From NCBI GenBank assembly GCA_946811185.2, contig OX328107.1, positions 24,015,587-24,079,586 of the forward strand: DNA of 64,000 nt, in the 5' to 3' direction. Positions 13,101 through 28,100 of the stretch are shown here, one piece after another. Position 1 is the stretch's first letter. Each line of letters starts with the position of its first letter. The notes beneath the pieces were generated by a model. It was not told the DNA's origin, ran no database searches, and was given only the letters and a program-made list of their open reading frames with translations. Both the position numbers and the translations under genes were made by a program. The stretch is from Hippopus hippopus (lineage: Eukaryota > Mollusca > Bivalvia > Cardiida > Cardiidae).

Positions 13101-16100
13101 GCTTAGATTTTGGGACACCCAAAGTATTGGGACACCATCAAAAATCACGAAAATAATTATTTTTCATGACCCAAAGATTTGGGTCATACTAAAATTTGCA
13201 AAGCAAGATCGGTTTCAAAGAAATGGGACAGTGAATATCTATTTTAAAAAATCTTTCAATCCGTGTGATACTCTGTTTACAAGCATTTATTTCGCACAGT
13301 TCCATTTCTACACACGTAACGTTGTAAGCATGCTTCCCAACCCTCCTGATTTCAATGGGAGTTTCCTGATTCAAGACAAAAAACCCGATCACCTGACAGA
13401 CTATTTTAAACCCCAATTCAAAAATAAATCCGATATAAGTGTAAAAAGGGTGTGATAAACTTGTATCCAAGCTACTAACGTATACATGTACATCCGAAGT
13501 TGACATAGTGTTGACACGCATGTATTTCACGGTCAATGGGGTTCGTTGTTTATAAATAGAAATCAAGGTACAGTATTCTAGTCTAACCGAGGTTTATCGA
13601 CTGAAGATCGACGAACCAATCGAATTTGAGAACATGCCTAGCAGGTACTTGTCAGAGTGGAATTTACGTCATTCACCTCACCTAAGCAGGTAAAATATGT
13701 TGTGAATTCATCTACAAATGCAAAATAACAGTCCTCATCGCGATCCCAAGACGCAGACAATAATGAGTGACAAGTTAATCATCAACAAAAACAATGAGAA
13801 AAAGCGAAGTTTTAAACTCTTAATGCACAAATTGACTGCTGGAATTCCAATCTGTCTAAAAATAGACCAACCTGCAAATGATCATAGGTTTATTGAAATA
13901 ATGACGTAGCAATATTTTAACGTCGGCAATATTCGACTGGTTAGCGGTCAGTGACTTACAGTATGACGGCTTGTCTTGTCTGATCATAAGTTTTGGGACT
14001 GCTGACAAAATAATTATTTTTTGTAGACCTAAGTATTGGGACAAGAAAAAAAATAAATATTTTTTACTGTCCCAAAATTTAAGCAAAATAAGGTAGAAAG
14101 CAAAAACCAAACAATTATTTGAGAAGCTAACCATGAAGATAGACCAATTCCATATCTTCCTCTTCTCCACTTATATCCATTGCTGACTGGAAATCTGCTT
14201 TTCTGCTACTTATCAGTGGACGAGATGTGTGTTTTCCAATAAATCCTGTAAGAAAAAAGAAAAGAAAACATTCAGTGCAGCAAACTCAATTTTAACTCAT
14301 TACCAGTCATTGAAATTTGTTTTCAAAAGAGTAGAACACATTTTCTTTAAAGAAGAAAATCCTGGTTACCTGCCCATGACATTTTCAAAAAGTCTTTCCT
14401 AAGAGTTGTTAAAACGCAGAAGATCTACCCAAAAAATATTAAAATTTAAATAGAAATCACTTTAACCCTTTACCATACAATGAAATTTTGGACCGGACCA
14501 AACTGAAAACATTTATAGTCAACAATTCAAATGTAGCTCAAATGACGATTTCTGTCTTTGATAGAAAAGAAAACATTGTGGGATAAGGAGAAAATGCTGG
14601 TTACCAGCATTTTCTCCTTTTCCCACAATGTTTTCAAAAGCCTTCCTTCCCAGAGTCATGAAAACCAGGGATTGTTTGGTAAAGGGTTAAAGAAATGCAT
14701 TTAAAGTAATTCAGCAATATGGTAAATCTTTATCCACAGTATGATAACTCTTTACCCTTTCAAAACCTAACACAATCACTTGAGCCATATTTAACTACAG
14801 TATGGCCTGCAACACACCAAAACGGGCTTTGGGACATTTGCGTAAAGTGTCGTCCCGGATCAGCTTGCGCAGTCTGCGCAGGCTGATCCAAGACAACTCT
14901 TTCCGATCGTGTGTGATTTTCTGTTTCACGCAAGTCTACTTTAGGACAAAATCTAGGGTAGTTGTAAAGTGCCGTCTCGGATTAGCCTGCTCGGACTGCG
15001 CAGGCTGATCCAAAACGACAGTTTACACAAATGTTCGAATGCCCTTTTTCGCGTGTTGCAGGCCAGTATCATGTTTTAGGCTTGTCCAAGTTAAAGGAAT
15101 TTGGAGACAACACCTTATATATGGCTGAAATAATGGAATTTGTTGTTTAACCATATCCAAAATGACAAATTTTGGCCACTTCAAAATTGAAAGCATCTGC
15201 AGACCACAAATTTGAAACTGTAACAAATGAGCTGAGGTTCTCTGATACTGTAGAAAATATTGTGGGAAAAGGAGAAATTGCTTGTTACAAGCAATTTCTC
15301 CTTTTCTCACAATATTTCAAAAGCTTTCCTCCTCAGGGTTGTTAAAACACTGGATTGTTTGGTAAAGAATTAAATATTAGAAAACATTATAGGAAAAGGA
15401 CAAAATGCTGGTTACCAGCATTTTGTTCCTTTCCCCAAATGTTTTAACCTTCATCTTCCTAGGTTGTAAAATCACAGGATCATCTAGTGAGGGATTAATA
15501 CCACCAAAAGATTACGACAGATATCATGTGATCATCCATGTTAACAACAATATCAACTCTTTCCAATACAATATTTTAACTCTACGCACCTACAGCAACC
15601 TAGAATCATCCGAACTAAAAGCAATTGAAAATAACGATTTGAATGTGGCTTAAGTGATGGGCTTTTTCTCCTTTTCCCACGTTTTCTATGCTTTCAAAGA
15701 CAATACCTACCATTATAGCCAAACTGAATATGTTGTCTCCTAATGCTTTCAATTGGATCGTGTCTAAAATTTTGATTTGTTGTAAAATTATTAAACCATG
15801 CAAATTGCAGCCAAGATTGTAAATTTTACCTCCAGTATATGGACCCTCTGCGTAAAAAAGAGTCCAGTCTTGATTCATGTCAAAAAATGTGTTTGGGTTT
15901 GCATCTGCTCTCTTTCTACGACCCGTGTTTGACTGGGTGAGGGCATAGGTCATAGTTCTCGCAAACTCAACCGTCATTATGCCATCAACATTGGACTGAG
16001 AAATAATTCTCACACCAAGGAAGGGCTGAAAATAAAGTGAAAGCAAATTCATTTCAATCCTTAAACTGCTAAATAAATGAAACAAAGATTTCCACTCAAT

Positions 16101-19100
16101 ATTAAAAACCCAAATATTGCTATTTATAGATGATTTCACCAGAAGAAAAAAATAATGTGTCAGACAGTGTAGATCAAAGATAAGACAGCACGTTCTGTGC
16201 AGTCTGATCTTGACCTACACTGTCTGCAAAAGGTCCTTGTGTCGCATTAAGCAGCTTAGGGGTTAGGATCACTGTAACACATATGATTAATAGAAATAGT
16301 CTGAATCTTGGTTATGAAGGTACAAATTTATATAACTGGTAGGTCTATATAAGTTTGAAATGTCAGTGTATATAGATGAGCAAACTTACAAAAGAAATTC
16401 TAATTATAGTGACATATGATAGAACAAGATTTACTGCAATCGTTTTACAACAAACAGCCACATTGGACCTACAAATTCAATACAGATTTCTCAACCAAGA
16501 AATCTTATCAGACAGCACAGCTTGTCTGGAAAAGTGATTTATTTGGGGTGGCAGTGCCTTAAGATAGCAACAGGTCCTGGGGACAGAAGACCCAATGCCA
16601 ACTCTCATGCAAGTGTAAGTGCAATACCTTGACCTTGACCTTTTGACCACAGCATGGAGATGGGTGAAACTTAATGAAGCTGGACATATATCCACCATCA
16701 TACTAAACATGACTCAAATCAATCATTTGGTCTGGAAAATAGGAGTTATGGAAAAACATGAACATAAAATTTCAAAATTGTAAACTTGACTCTACGATCA
16801 TGGATATGGATATGGCTAGGGTAGTGCTCAGTGAAAGTTTGGACCTGCCTGTCATCAAGCCTAGTATGAAACAAATCTGTTACATTAGGAAAATATGGAC
16901 TCTTAAAAAACTTTAATGTAAACTATAAAAGTCTACAAGATCATGGACATGAGAAGATACTGCTGAAAGAAACTTTGGACCTATATCTATCATTATATCA
17001 AATATGAACCAAATCCATCAAATGGTTTGGAAAATGTGATTTCTTAAAAAACTTTAGAATAAAACTTTGATGTAAGATATCTAAGTTTATGACCTTGACA
17101 TTAAGAAAATGGGCATGTGCAGGGGTATTGCTGAAAGGAACTTTGAACCTTTAGCTACCATCGTGCCAAATATGAACCAAAATTTATCATATGGTTTGGA
17201 AAATGTGAGCAATTTACTTACGTCTGAAAGCGGCACAGCCCTTTGGCCATCATTGTAAAAATTCCTCACTTCTGCTCCATCATTTGTTGGTACCATGGCC
17301 ATGACATAGTCAGATCCCTAGTGAACAGAAACTTATCAATACAACTGATCATTGTGCAAGCTATTTCTAGACAGGCAACGTTCTAGAACAAGTGACACAT
17401 TTTTTGATTTGCTTTGTCTGAGCCTTTATCACACAATACCAAGTTTACAAGATCCTAAACAAGACGGCTTTTGAAAACATTGTGAGAAAAGGAGAAAATG
17501 CTGGTAACCAGCATTTTCTCCTTTTCCCACAATGTTTTCTACTTATTCTTGGACAAATACTATCATTTGAAAAACATTTGATTTCTCATCTGTAAATTCC
17601 TTCAATATGCTCAAGTCTAAAGTTTTGTCAGGTGTTAAAGGGTCAATGAATTGGGTTTTAACCCTTTATGTCACAACCCTAAATGTTTACAATCCTTAAC
17701 AAAAGACTTTTGAAAACATTGTGGACAAAGAAGCACCTTCTTATAATGAGCAGGATGGATAAAAAGTAATGTTTTGTACAGCAATTGGTCAACCCTTTAC
17801 CAAATAATACTATACATTCACGACTCTGAGGTGGAGGGCTTTTTAAAATACTGCAGGAAAAGGACAAAATGTTGGAAAAAGCATTTTCTCTTTTGTCCAC
17901 AATATTTTCTACCTTTTCAAAGACAACACCTGTCATCTGAATCGCATGTAAGTTGTTGTCTGCAAATGCTTTCCATATGGACAGTTCTAAAATGTGGGAA
18001 ACTGTGGTGTTGGGATAAAGTGTAGGCCTCTCACACAAAAGGTTTTGAGATTGAATCCTGTCATGAATGAGGTAAACCTTTGAAAACAACCACATCACAA
18101 TGCTAGTAGTGGTTAAGGTTTCCAGTTAGCATTCATCAGAGGTGATTTATATAAGTTGTAAGAATGACTGATTGATTATATGGTGCTGAATGCCATCTTC
18201 AACATTATTTCAGTCATATCGCAACAGCCAGTCATCTATCTATGCTTTCCTGGAGTTCTTTTACCAGTACTCAGCACAATATTCTTTCAAAGCCACTGGC
18301 TTTTTTCCCACATCACCATTGTTGAAACAAAGATCAGCAATTAAAGCAGAATGAATCCTGTCGCAATGACTATTATCAATCCTCTGAAAGAAATAGGCCA
18401 AGCCATGGATCGACCCCGCGACCCCAGTTCTAAAGTCCTGTACTCTACCAACTGAGCTATCAGGGCTCGGCATATAAGTTGTAAGAACTTTCTTCCGCAA
18501 TCAATGTCAAATAAATATGTTTAAACTTCAATGTAACCCTTAACCTGGTAAGAGCAACTCATTAACCTTTTGCGGACAGTGTAGTTCAAGATCAGACTGC
18601 ACAGAATGTGCAGTCTGGTCTTGGATCTACACTGTCCAATAAGGAGATATCTTTCTCAAAAAAGTAAGTTTGAAATAACATTATTCAGGTTTTTACTATC
18701 AGCTTGTAAGTTAAATTTAATTTCTTTAGAAGGATAAGGGTCAAAGTATTGCTATCTGGTAAAGAAATAATTCTTTCTAAGATCTCATTACCATGTTGTC
18801 ATCAGAGGAGAGAGCCACCGCAGCATATCTACTTCCAGTCTGTTTACTGGAAAAAGTAAATATCTTTTCTTCCACTCCACCTGTCTCCCACATGCACAGA
18901 AAGTTGCAATCATCATTTTCGCATTCATAAAAACAGCCCATCTCAGTACCACACCTACTGTCCTTCCTAATTACCTGTAATGAATAAAGTTGGTGTATCT
19001 TTTTCCTTGCTCATTGCTTTTAACTCTTTACCAAACAATCCTGACTTTTGATGGCCCTTAACTCTTTACCACATAGTCCTGACTTTTAATGACCCTGAGG

Positions 19101-22100
19101 AAGAAGCCTTTTGAAAACATTGTGAGAAAAGGAGAAAATGCTGGTAAGCAGCATTTTCCCCTTTTCACATAATGTTTTCTGCTCCATCAAGGAAAAATTG
19201 CGTCATTTTTGCTACCTTTAATTTGTCGTCTGCAATTGCTTTCAATTTGGACAATTCCAAACTTTTGTTGTTTGGTAACGAGCTTAGCCCTTTACCAAAC
19301 TACAAAATTTTAGACAAGTCCAAATTCACAGTACTTCCAGACAACAATATACATGTAAATGTGACTTAAACATTGAAATTTGTTTAGGGAAGGGTAGAAA
19401 ACATTGTAGGAAAGTGAGAAAATGCTGGTTACCAGCATTTTTTCCTTTTTCCACAATGTTTTCAAAAGTTTTCTTTCTAAGGGTTGTTAAAAGTAGGGAT
19501 TGTGTGGGAAAGGGTTAATAGCAGGCTTTTCAAAACATTGATGGAGAAGAGGGAAATGCTGGTCACCAGCATTTTCTCCTTTACCCACAATGATTTTGAC
19601 CCTATCAATGTTTTCTACCCTTTCATCCATGTTTTCTACCCTATCAAAGATAGAAATCATCATTTTAGCAACATTTGTTGTATACAAATGCTTTTAATTT
19701 GGTGCAGTCCAAAAATTTCATGTTTGGAAAAGAGTTAACAGAAAAAGATTGGTTTGTTCTTTGGTGTTTAAGTTTTACCAAAAGAAGCCTTGTTTTAACA
19801 ACTCTGAGAAAACAGGCATTTAAAAAACATTGTGGAAAGCATAAAAAAAATGCTGGTAACCAGCTTTTTCTACATTTCCCACAATGTTTTATATCTTTTC
19901 TAAGACAAATTCCATAATTTCAGCCAAGCTTATGTTGTGGTCTGAAAATGCTTTCCATTTGGACAGGTCTTTCAATTTGTTGTTTGGTATAGAGTTAAAT
20001 GTTTTTTTTCAGCAGTATTTCAATTAAGTTATTTAGTATCAGTGCGCCAATCCAAGCATTTCTAAGATTTCTTAACATACAATATTCTATCCAAGCCATC
20101 GGCCATTTCAAACAAACATAATTTTAACTCTTTACCAAACGACAATGTTTCAGACTTGTCCAGACTGAAAGCCATTGCAGACCACTAATCAAGTGTCACT
20201 CAAATTACTGGATTTGATTTGTAAAGCTAAGATATACTGCGGGAAAATGAGAACATGCTGGTTACCAGCATTCTCTCTTTTTCCTACAATGTTTACAGAA
20301 GTCTAATTTCCAAGGGTCATTAAAACTTGAAATTGTCTGGTAATGGGTTAATACATTTTTTGGCTGTTGGGGAGGAACAAACCTTGCCCCTATGACTCGT
20401 CAATTCCCTAGAGGAATTTTGGCAAAACTGAGATTTGAACTTGTTACCAATGAATTATCTCTTTACCAAACAACAATGCTTTGGCCATGTCCAAATTGAA
20501 AGCATTTGCAGACAACAAATGAATGATATTAAAATGATGGGATCTGTGAGTGAAAAGACAGACAACCCTGTTGGAAAAGAAGAAAATGCTGGTTTTCAGC
20601 ATTTTCTCCTTTTTCAACACTGTTTTCAAAAGGCATAGGTCTTGGGCTGGCTAAAACTCTGGATTGTGCAGTAAAGGGTTATGAGCCATGGATTTTACTC
20701 CCTAACTCTTTATGTGACAACACAATTTCAGACTCATCAAATTTTAAAACCTTTACTGACAACAAATTATATTCAGCTGAAATCAAAAGTTTAGAATCAC
20801 ATTTAAAGGCACAATAGCCACCAAAAGTAAACAATGCTGATGTTGAAATGCATTTGAATTCAAATCATACCTTTTAAAAGTATGGAAAATATTGTGAAGA
20901 TGACCATCTTGTTATATTACAGTCTGTCAAAGAGTTAGTCACTGGCAGGAAAATGAATTATTAATATCAGATGGAAAGTACACAAAAGATAGAGCAACCC
21001 GGCAACTTTTGACCTACTGGTACTTTTAAAATTCATTTTTTTGCCAGCGACTGACATTGGGTCTAATTATACAATATCAAACTGTCATTTTCAAAATAAT
21101 TTCCATACTTTTAAAAGTATGATCTAATTCAAATGCATTTGAACACCTGCACTGTTTACCTTTGGCCATTATTTGGGCTTTAAGTTGCTCTCTGTAAATG
21201 CTTCAAATATGGTTCAGTCTAAAATTCTGTTAAAATGCTATCTACTGCAGCAGTATAATAAGTCCAAATTATACAGATATATATACATATATATTTTTTT
21301 GGTATTGAAGTTTAACACCCCTGTTCTTTACAGCTTTGGTCATATCAATGTGGTTAGCACACCTACGAATGTGTTTCCTAGCTTTCTAACACCAGTAATG
21401 ATACAACTTCCTTTCCATGTCACAGACTACTTTCCTCACATGTATCAGCAGTGAGAGGCAAAAAATTGCAAGAAAAAAAGTTTGCCTCAGACTCGCGTCA
21501 AACTTGTATCAAACTTGCAACCACCAGGTCACCAGTCAGATATGCTACCCACTGAGCTACCTGGTAGGGCTTCCAACTTACACATATAAAATAGCAAAAT
21601 AATCCCCCACTCAGTTTACTCAACTATTTACCACACAACAAAATTTTAGACTTTTAAATTCAAAGCATTTGCAGATGACAAATTACAGGTGGCTCAAATG
21701 ATGGAACTTGCCTTTGGTTGCGTAGAAAACATTGTGGGGAAAGGAGAAAATGCTGGTTACCAGCATTTTCTCCTTCTCCCACAATGTTTTCAAAAGCTTT
21801 CTTTCTAAAGGTCATTGAAATCTTGGAATTGTGTGGTAAAGGGTTAATACGAGTTATATGAATTCACTCACGCCTGTGACTGTTGGTGCCGGAGTTGTGG
21901 TAGTAGGTGTGTCTACAGTCAGGAAGTTGATCTTTTGTTGTGAAATAACTGGTAACGTGCTATGCATTCGAATTGATCCTGTAATGAAGACCAACTTAGT
22001 CAGAAACCAGTATTTTCTCCAACTCTCACTATGTTTTCTAACCTGTCGAGGACATTTAACAGCGTTTCAGCCACAATTAATTTGTCATCTATAAATGCTT

Positions 22101-25100
22101 CAAATTTTAACAGGACTAAACTTTTGTTTTCTGGTAAAAGAGTTGAACGCTTTACCAGACAGCAAAATTTTAGTCTTGTCCAAATTGAATGCATTAGCAG
22201 ACAACAAACTCAAATGATGGTAATTGTCTTTGAAAAGTTTAGAAAACATTGTCGGAAAAGGAGAAAATGCTGGTTACCTGCATCTTCTTCTTTTCCTACA
22301 ATGTTTTCAAAAGCTTTTGTGAAAAAACTTTGGATTGAGTGGTAAAGGGTTAATACAGGTGAAATATTATGACATTATTTCATGCTTTCCGGTAGTTTAT
22401 TGAGAAATAACAGTGGAATATTTTTCGATATTTCATGGTTACGACCAGTGAAAAATACCGACTTTATTTTCTAACTCTTCATTTGAAGGCGGAAACAGTA
22501 GTTCTCCCGCATAGGTAAAATGTGAGTGCCTCTCAACCAGATGGAAATATGACATAATTTACCCTACATTTTACGCCCTTTACGTAATATTGTTATGTGT
22601 TGTTATGCCGAGGGGGTACGCCACGGGGAATTAATGAAAAGAACTGTACTGGATTTTGATTTAAGTCCCCCCAAAAAAAGGGTTAGAAGCATGAAATAAA
22701 TAGAATATTTGTTTTTTTCGAAGAAAGATCGAAATTTATTTTATCTCTTGAACATTAACGGTAATTTTTTCACTCGTGGCTTTCACCGAAGAAAACAAAT
22801 ATCCAGGTCTGTTTGCTGCCATGTTTTGAAGAATAGTGTGCTACAAGGCGCAAAGCCAGACCTGCTGCAGACCAAAAAAAATCCCAATTCTTTGCCTTGT
22901 TATTGGATCAGGATAAATATTCAACCTATTACCTAGCCTGGGTTCCATTCCGTTCATTTTTTTTTTTCTTTTCTATCATTCGGACATTACTTTTTCAAAA
23001 ATGACAGCTGGTAATAATAACAGAAATGATAAACATATAGATCTAGCTGCCAAAGATCTATTGTAGAACGGGATTAAGAGAGTGTGATACGGAGTAATTA
23101 AGAAATTATTAACGTCTGGACCCAGGCTACCTATTACCATACAATCCAGAGTTTTAACAATCCTTGCGAGATAGGCTTCTAAAAACATTGTAGGAAAACA
23201 AGAAAATACTGATGATAAGCATTTTCTCCTTTTTGCACAATATTTTCTAACCTTTCAAAGACAATTATATGTACCAACATTTGAGTTTGTTGACAGAAAA
23301 TACATTCAGTTTGATCAAGTAAAAATTTTGTCTTCTGGTAAAGGGTTAACTCTTTACCAAATGACAAAATCTTAGACTTGTCCAAATTGAGAGTCTTTAC
23401 AGATGACAAATTAAACATGACTCAAAAACTGAAATTCATTTTTGAAAGGTTAGAAAACAATGTGGGAAAAGGAGAAAATGCTGGTTACCAGCATTTTCTC
23501 CTTTTCCCAAAATGTTTTCATGAGGCTTCTTTCTCAGGGTTGTTAAAAGTCGGGACTGTGTGGTAAAGGGTTAAACTGAAATTGGAAGCATTTGTAGATG
23601 ACAAATTGCTTGGGGTTAAAATGGTGTGGATTGTCCTTAAAAGGTTAGAAAACATAGTCAGAATTTAAGAAATTACTAATTTCTGACTATTCTGGTGACC
23701 AGCATTTTCTCCTTTATCCATGTTTTCTAATGTTTTAGATACAAAAAATCACCAGTTTAACCACATTTGATGTTATCTGCAAATGCTTTCAATTTTGATC
23801 AGTCTACACTTTTGTTGCTTGGTGAAAAGCCATAACTCATGTACAAGTAAAACTATTTGTAATGAAATTTGATGGCATACAAGTGTCAATGTTTGGAAGG
23901 CTTCTATCAGAATTTCAGCCACACTGGTTGAAAACAGAGAAAACAAATTTGAGTTCATGGATTGATAGGCAGATGGACAGACATATGGACAACTTGATTC
24001 CAGTATGCTTCCACCTTACTTTGTTGTAGGAGATATATAGAGGATAGCTGTGTTTTTCGGTGAAAGATTGAAATTTATTTCATCGAGTGAACATCATTCA
24101 TAATATTTTCATGAGTGGCTGCACTACTCGTGAAAATATTACCGATGATGTTCACAAGATGAAATAAATTTCAATCTTTCACCGAAAAAAAAAAAAAAAA
24201 AGTTCTATTTATTTCATGCTTCTAACCCTTTTTTGGGGGACTAACATCAAAATCCAGTACAGTTCTCTTCAGTAATTCCCCGTGGCGTACCCCCTCCGCA
24301 TAACAACGCATTACAATATTACGTGAAGCACGAGAAAAGTAGGGTAAATTACGTCATATTTCCATCTGGAGAGAATAAAATCAGTATTTTTCATTGAAAA
24401 ATATTTCACCATTATTCCTCGATTAAGTACCAGAGAGCATGAAATAAAACAAGAGCATCACATGCTGGCTCCAATGCTTGGCTGCAAGTGCTTGATTTTC
24501 TGTGAAAATTCCAAGTAAAAAGAAATGGGGGCATAACTACATCAAAAATATTTTGATGGTTTCCTGCCCCTGTTGTCTGAGATCCCCTTTTGTTAGTAAA
24601 CAATGTGTCCAAGTTTGCCAAGTTTGAAGTAAATATCTTCATTAATAACAAAGATATTAGAGATATTATGAAATGTTATTAGTGATATTATGAAATGTCA
24701 AAGTTTTTACATGACAACAACAATGAGGTAGAGGATGCCACCAGGGCTTTGAAAACAGCCAAGTTAAAAATGTAGTCTGTAACTGGTAGAGAATTCATCT
24801 AAAAATAGATTTTTCCTTACCATCAACTGCATTACCATGTGCAAAGAACAAATACCACTCTGTTGCTAGATCAAAGAAAGTAGTTCCATCAGCTGTGTCT
24901 CTCTTCCTGCGCCCTATAACAGCATTACTTGCATAAACAGCATTCTTCTTTCTGGTGAAAGTGCAACCCATTATTCCATTTGCGTAAAAACCATCAATAA
25001 GTTCCACACCATACACTGGCTATACAGAACAAACAATTTCATTTACTCTTCACCCTTCACAAAACAATCCCGTTTTGTAATGACTCTGGGGCAGAAAGTT

Positions 25101-28100
25101 TTTGAAAATATTGTGGGGAAAGGAGAAAATGCTGGCAACCAGTATTTTCCACTTTTCCAAAAATATTTTCTTCCCTCTCAAAGACTTATTCCATCGACTG
25201 ATTCCATCAAATATGTAATTTGTTGTCTTCAAAAGCTTTCGATTCGGACATGTCTAAAATTTTGTCATTTGGTAAAGAGTTAATCAGACGACAAACTTTA
25301 AGACATACTCAAATTGAAAACATTGGCAGAAGGCAAAATAAATTAACCTCTAATGTTGAGATTCATCTTGATAAGGGTAAAAAACATTAAGGGAAATGGA
25401 GAAAAAACCTTGCTATCAGCTTTTTCTCCTTTTCCCATTATGTTTTCAAAAGCTATCTAACACAGGGTCTTGAAAACTCAGGACTGTTTGGGAAAAGTAA
25501 AACACTTAGAGTTCTTTGCACAGCTTATAATGCAGTTGCTGACAGTGTAAGGCAAGATAAGAGTGCACAGAATACCCTGTCTGGTCTTCAATCTCCACTT
25601 TCTGCTTTTACGTATTTGAGCTATGCTCTATGAAAATGGGGCTTGATTCATCTGTAAAAAGTTTTGCCCCATGTCAGCTTGCGCAGTCTGCACAGGCTGA
25701 GATGGGCCAATACTTTTTGCTAAAGATAAATTTTCTACATGTCAAAAGACCATTCTACCTTTAGATCCAATCAATTGTTAGACTAAATGGATTTTATGGA
25801 TTATGTGATGACTTGTTTGGTATAATGCATCACAGGAACGTATTAAATGCCCTTTTACCAGGGCATGGCTCATTTATAACTTATTTTGGCTATAAAAGCA
25901 AGAAAGTACAATACTGTGGACATATAAGATCTGAAATGAGTTGGCGTTGAGATAAAATTTTATTAAACGAGTCTAGGGAAAATGTTATTAAGTGAGCCTT
26001 TGGCGAGCTTAATAACATTTTTTCTTAACGAGTTTAATAAAATTCTTATCTCATACGCCAACGAATGTCAGATTCTTTTATCACAAAATGATATTTCACA
26101 AATCATAGATAAGAAGATGCAAAACCATCTATAGATGCACACTCGGTAATATCCATAAAATCCTTTCACTTCAATGAAATACGTAAAAAATGACATCAAA
26201 AATGACGTCACACAATTGTGATATTAAATGTGTATGAGATAAGAAAATTCGTAATGGGTATATTACATTGAAAACAAGGGAGGTTATGTGATAAATTTTC
26301 ACTCTTTACCAAATAAAAAAAGTTTTAACCTTGTCTAAATTGAAAGCATGTGCAGACACTAAATGTAGCTAAACTAAATGTAGCTCAAACGATAATTTCT
26401 GTTTAAGATTAAAAACATTGTGGGAAATCATCAGATTCTCATGTAATTTGTAATCTGCCAAATATTTTCACAACTGACAAGTCGACAATATTGTTTTTAA
26501 TCCTTCACAAGACAATCCTGCGTTTTCCTAACCCTGAAGAAGATAGCTTTTGAAACGTTGTGGAAAAAGAAGAAAATGCTGATAACAACCATTTTCTCTC
26601 CTTTTCTCACAATATTTTCTAGCCTTTCAATGGAAGATTCCGCTTAAACCACATTCAGTCTGTCCTCTAAATATGCATAAAATATGGATGTGTTTAACAT
26701 TTTGTTGCCTGGAGAAGGTTTATCTCTTAATTCTATACTTGTCCAATTTGAAGAATACACTTGCAGACAAATTTAAATGTGGCTCAAATAAATGGATTTT
26801 TTTTTTCTAAATGGTAGAATGCAACGCCGGTAACCTTTTCCCACAATGTTGCTCAAAAGCTTTCTTCCCCAGTGTCATTAAAAGTAAGGACTGTTTGGTA
26901 GTGGGTTAAAGCTTAACCCTTAAAGCTCCTTTCTCGACTAAAGTTGCCTTTGTGGCCAGAGTAGATCAAGATCAGACTGCACAAAATTTGAAGTCTGATC
27001 TTGATCTTCACTGTCTGCTTTCCTGCGACATTTTTCTGTGCAAAAGCAACCTTGAAAATAAACTTATTAGTGTTTTGTCTCTAGACTGAAAATACCTGTT
27101 AAGTTTGGCGCTCTATGGGTTAACACTTTACCAAACAATCACAGGTTTTCACGACCCTGAGAAAGAAGCCTTCTAAAAACATTGTGGGAAAAGGATAAAT
27201 TGCTGGTAACCAGCATTTTCTCCTTTTCCCATAATGTTTTCTACCCTTCCAAAAAGGAATTTCAATTTTTTCATCTGCAAATGCTTCTACTTTGGACTAG
27301 TCCAAATTATGTTGTTTGGTAAAGAGTTAAAATACTTACATTGTCCAGCAGGCTGTTACTTTTGTAATTCGAAATGATATTAAATGAAGATTGAACTATC
27401 ACTACTCCATCTTTACTGACACACTGAGAAACGCTGTCATTTTGCTGAAATTGAAATAGATTCAATTACCCCCCATGAAACAAATTTGCTGTCAAAATCT
27501 TTGAAGCCTTCCCTGTGAGGAACACAATAGATGATGCTTTTTAGGCTTTCATAAATAAACATATCTGAAAAAAATTGTGCTATAGGAGAAATTTCTTTTG
27601 TAGAAATGTTTTCAGTCTGCTACAACATGAAACAAGAGCACTGCTTACAAATACCAACGCTAGGCTGCACTGGTATTTTCAATCAAAAAGTTAAAGGGAG
27701 TTTAATGTATCCCTATGATACATGTACCAAGCATGTCATTACATAATCATGGGTTTATAAAATCCTCTTTCTATAACAACCGAATGAATCATGAGGTACA
27801 CTGGTCTTTTAACTCTTTACCACACAATCCCGACTTTTAACGACCCTGAGAAAGAAAGCTTTTGAAAACATTTTGGGAAAAGGAGAAAATGCTGGTAACC
27901 AGCATTTTCTCCTTTTCCCACAATGTTTTCTACCCTTCCCAAACTGAATTTCAATTTTTGATTCACATTTATTTTATCGTCTGCAAATGCTTCAATTTGG
28001 ACTAGTCTTAAATTTTGTTGTTTGGTAAAGAGTTAACATGTAGAAAATTTACCCACAGCAAAAAGTTTAGACACAGCCTGCACGGACTGTGCAGGTTGAC

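Noticed and set aside
13072..13566. Two overlapping open frames of about 125 residues on opposite strands
   Set aside because: Both lie inside the Tc1/mariner-like element and show no transposase motif or splice support.
15615..16139. Single 174-residue open frame
   Set aside because: Only 15830-16025 is exon; the flanks run through intron, including an M1 copy.
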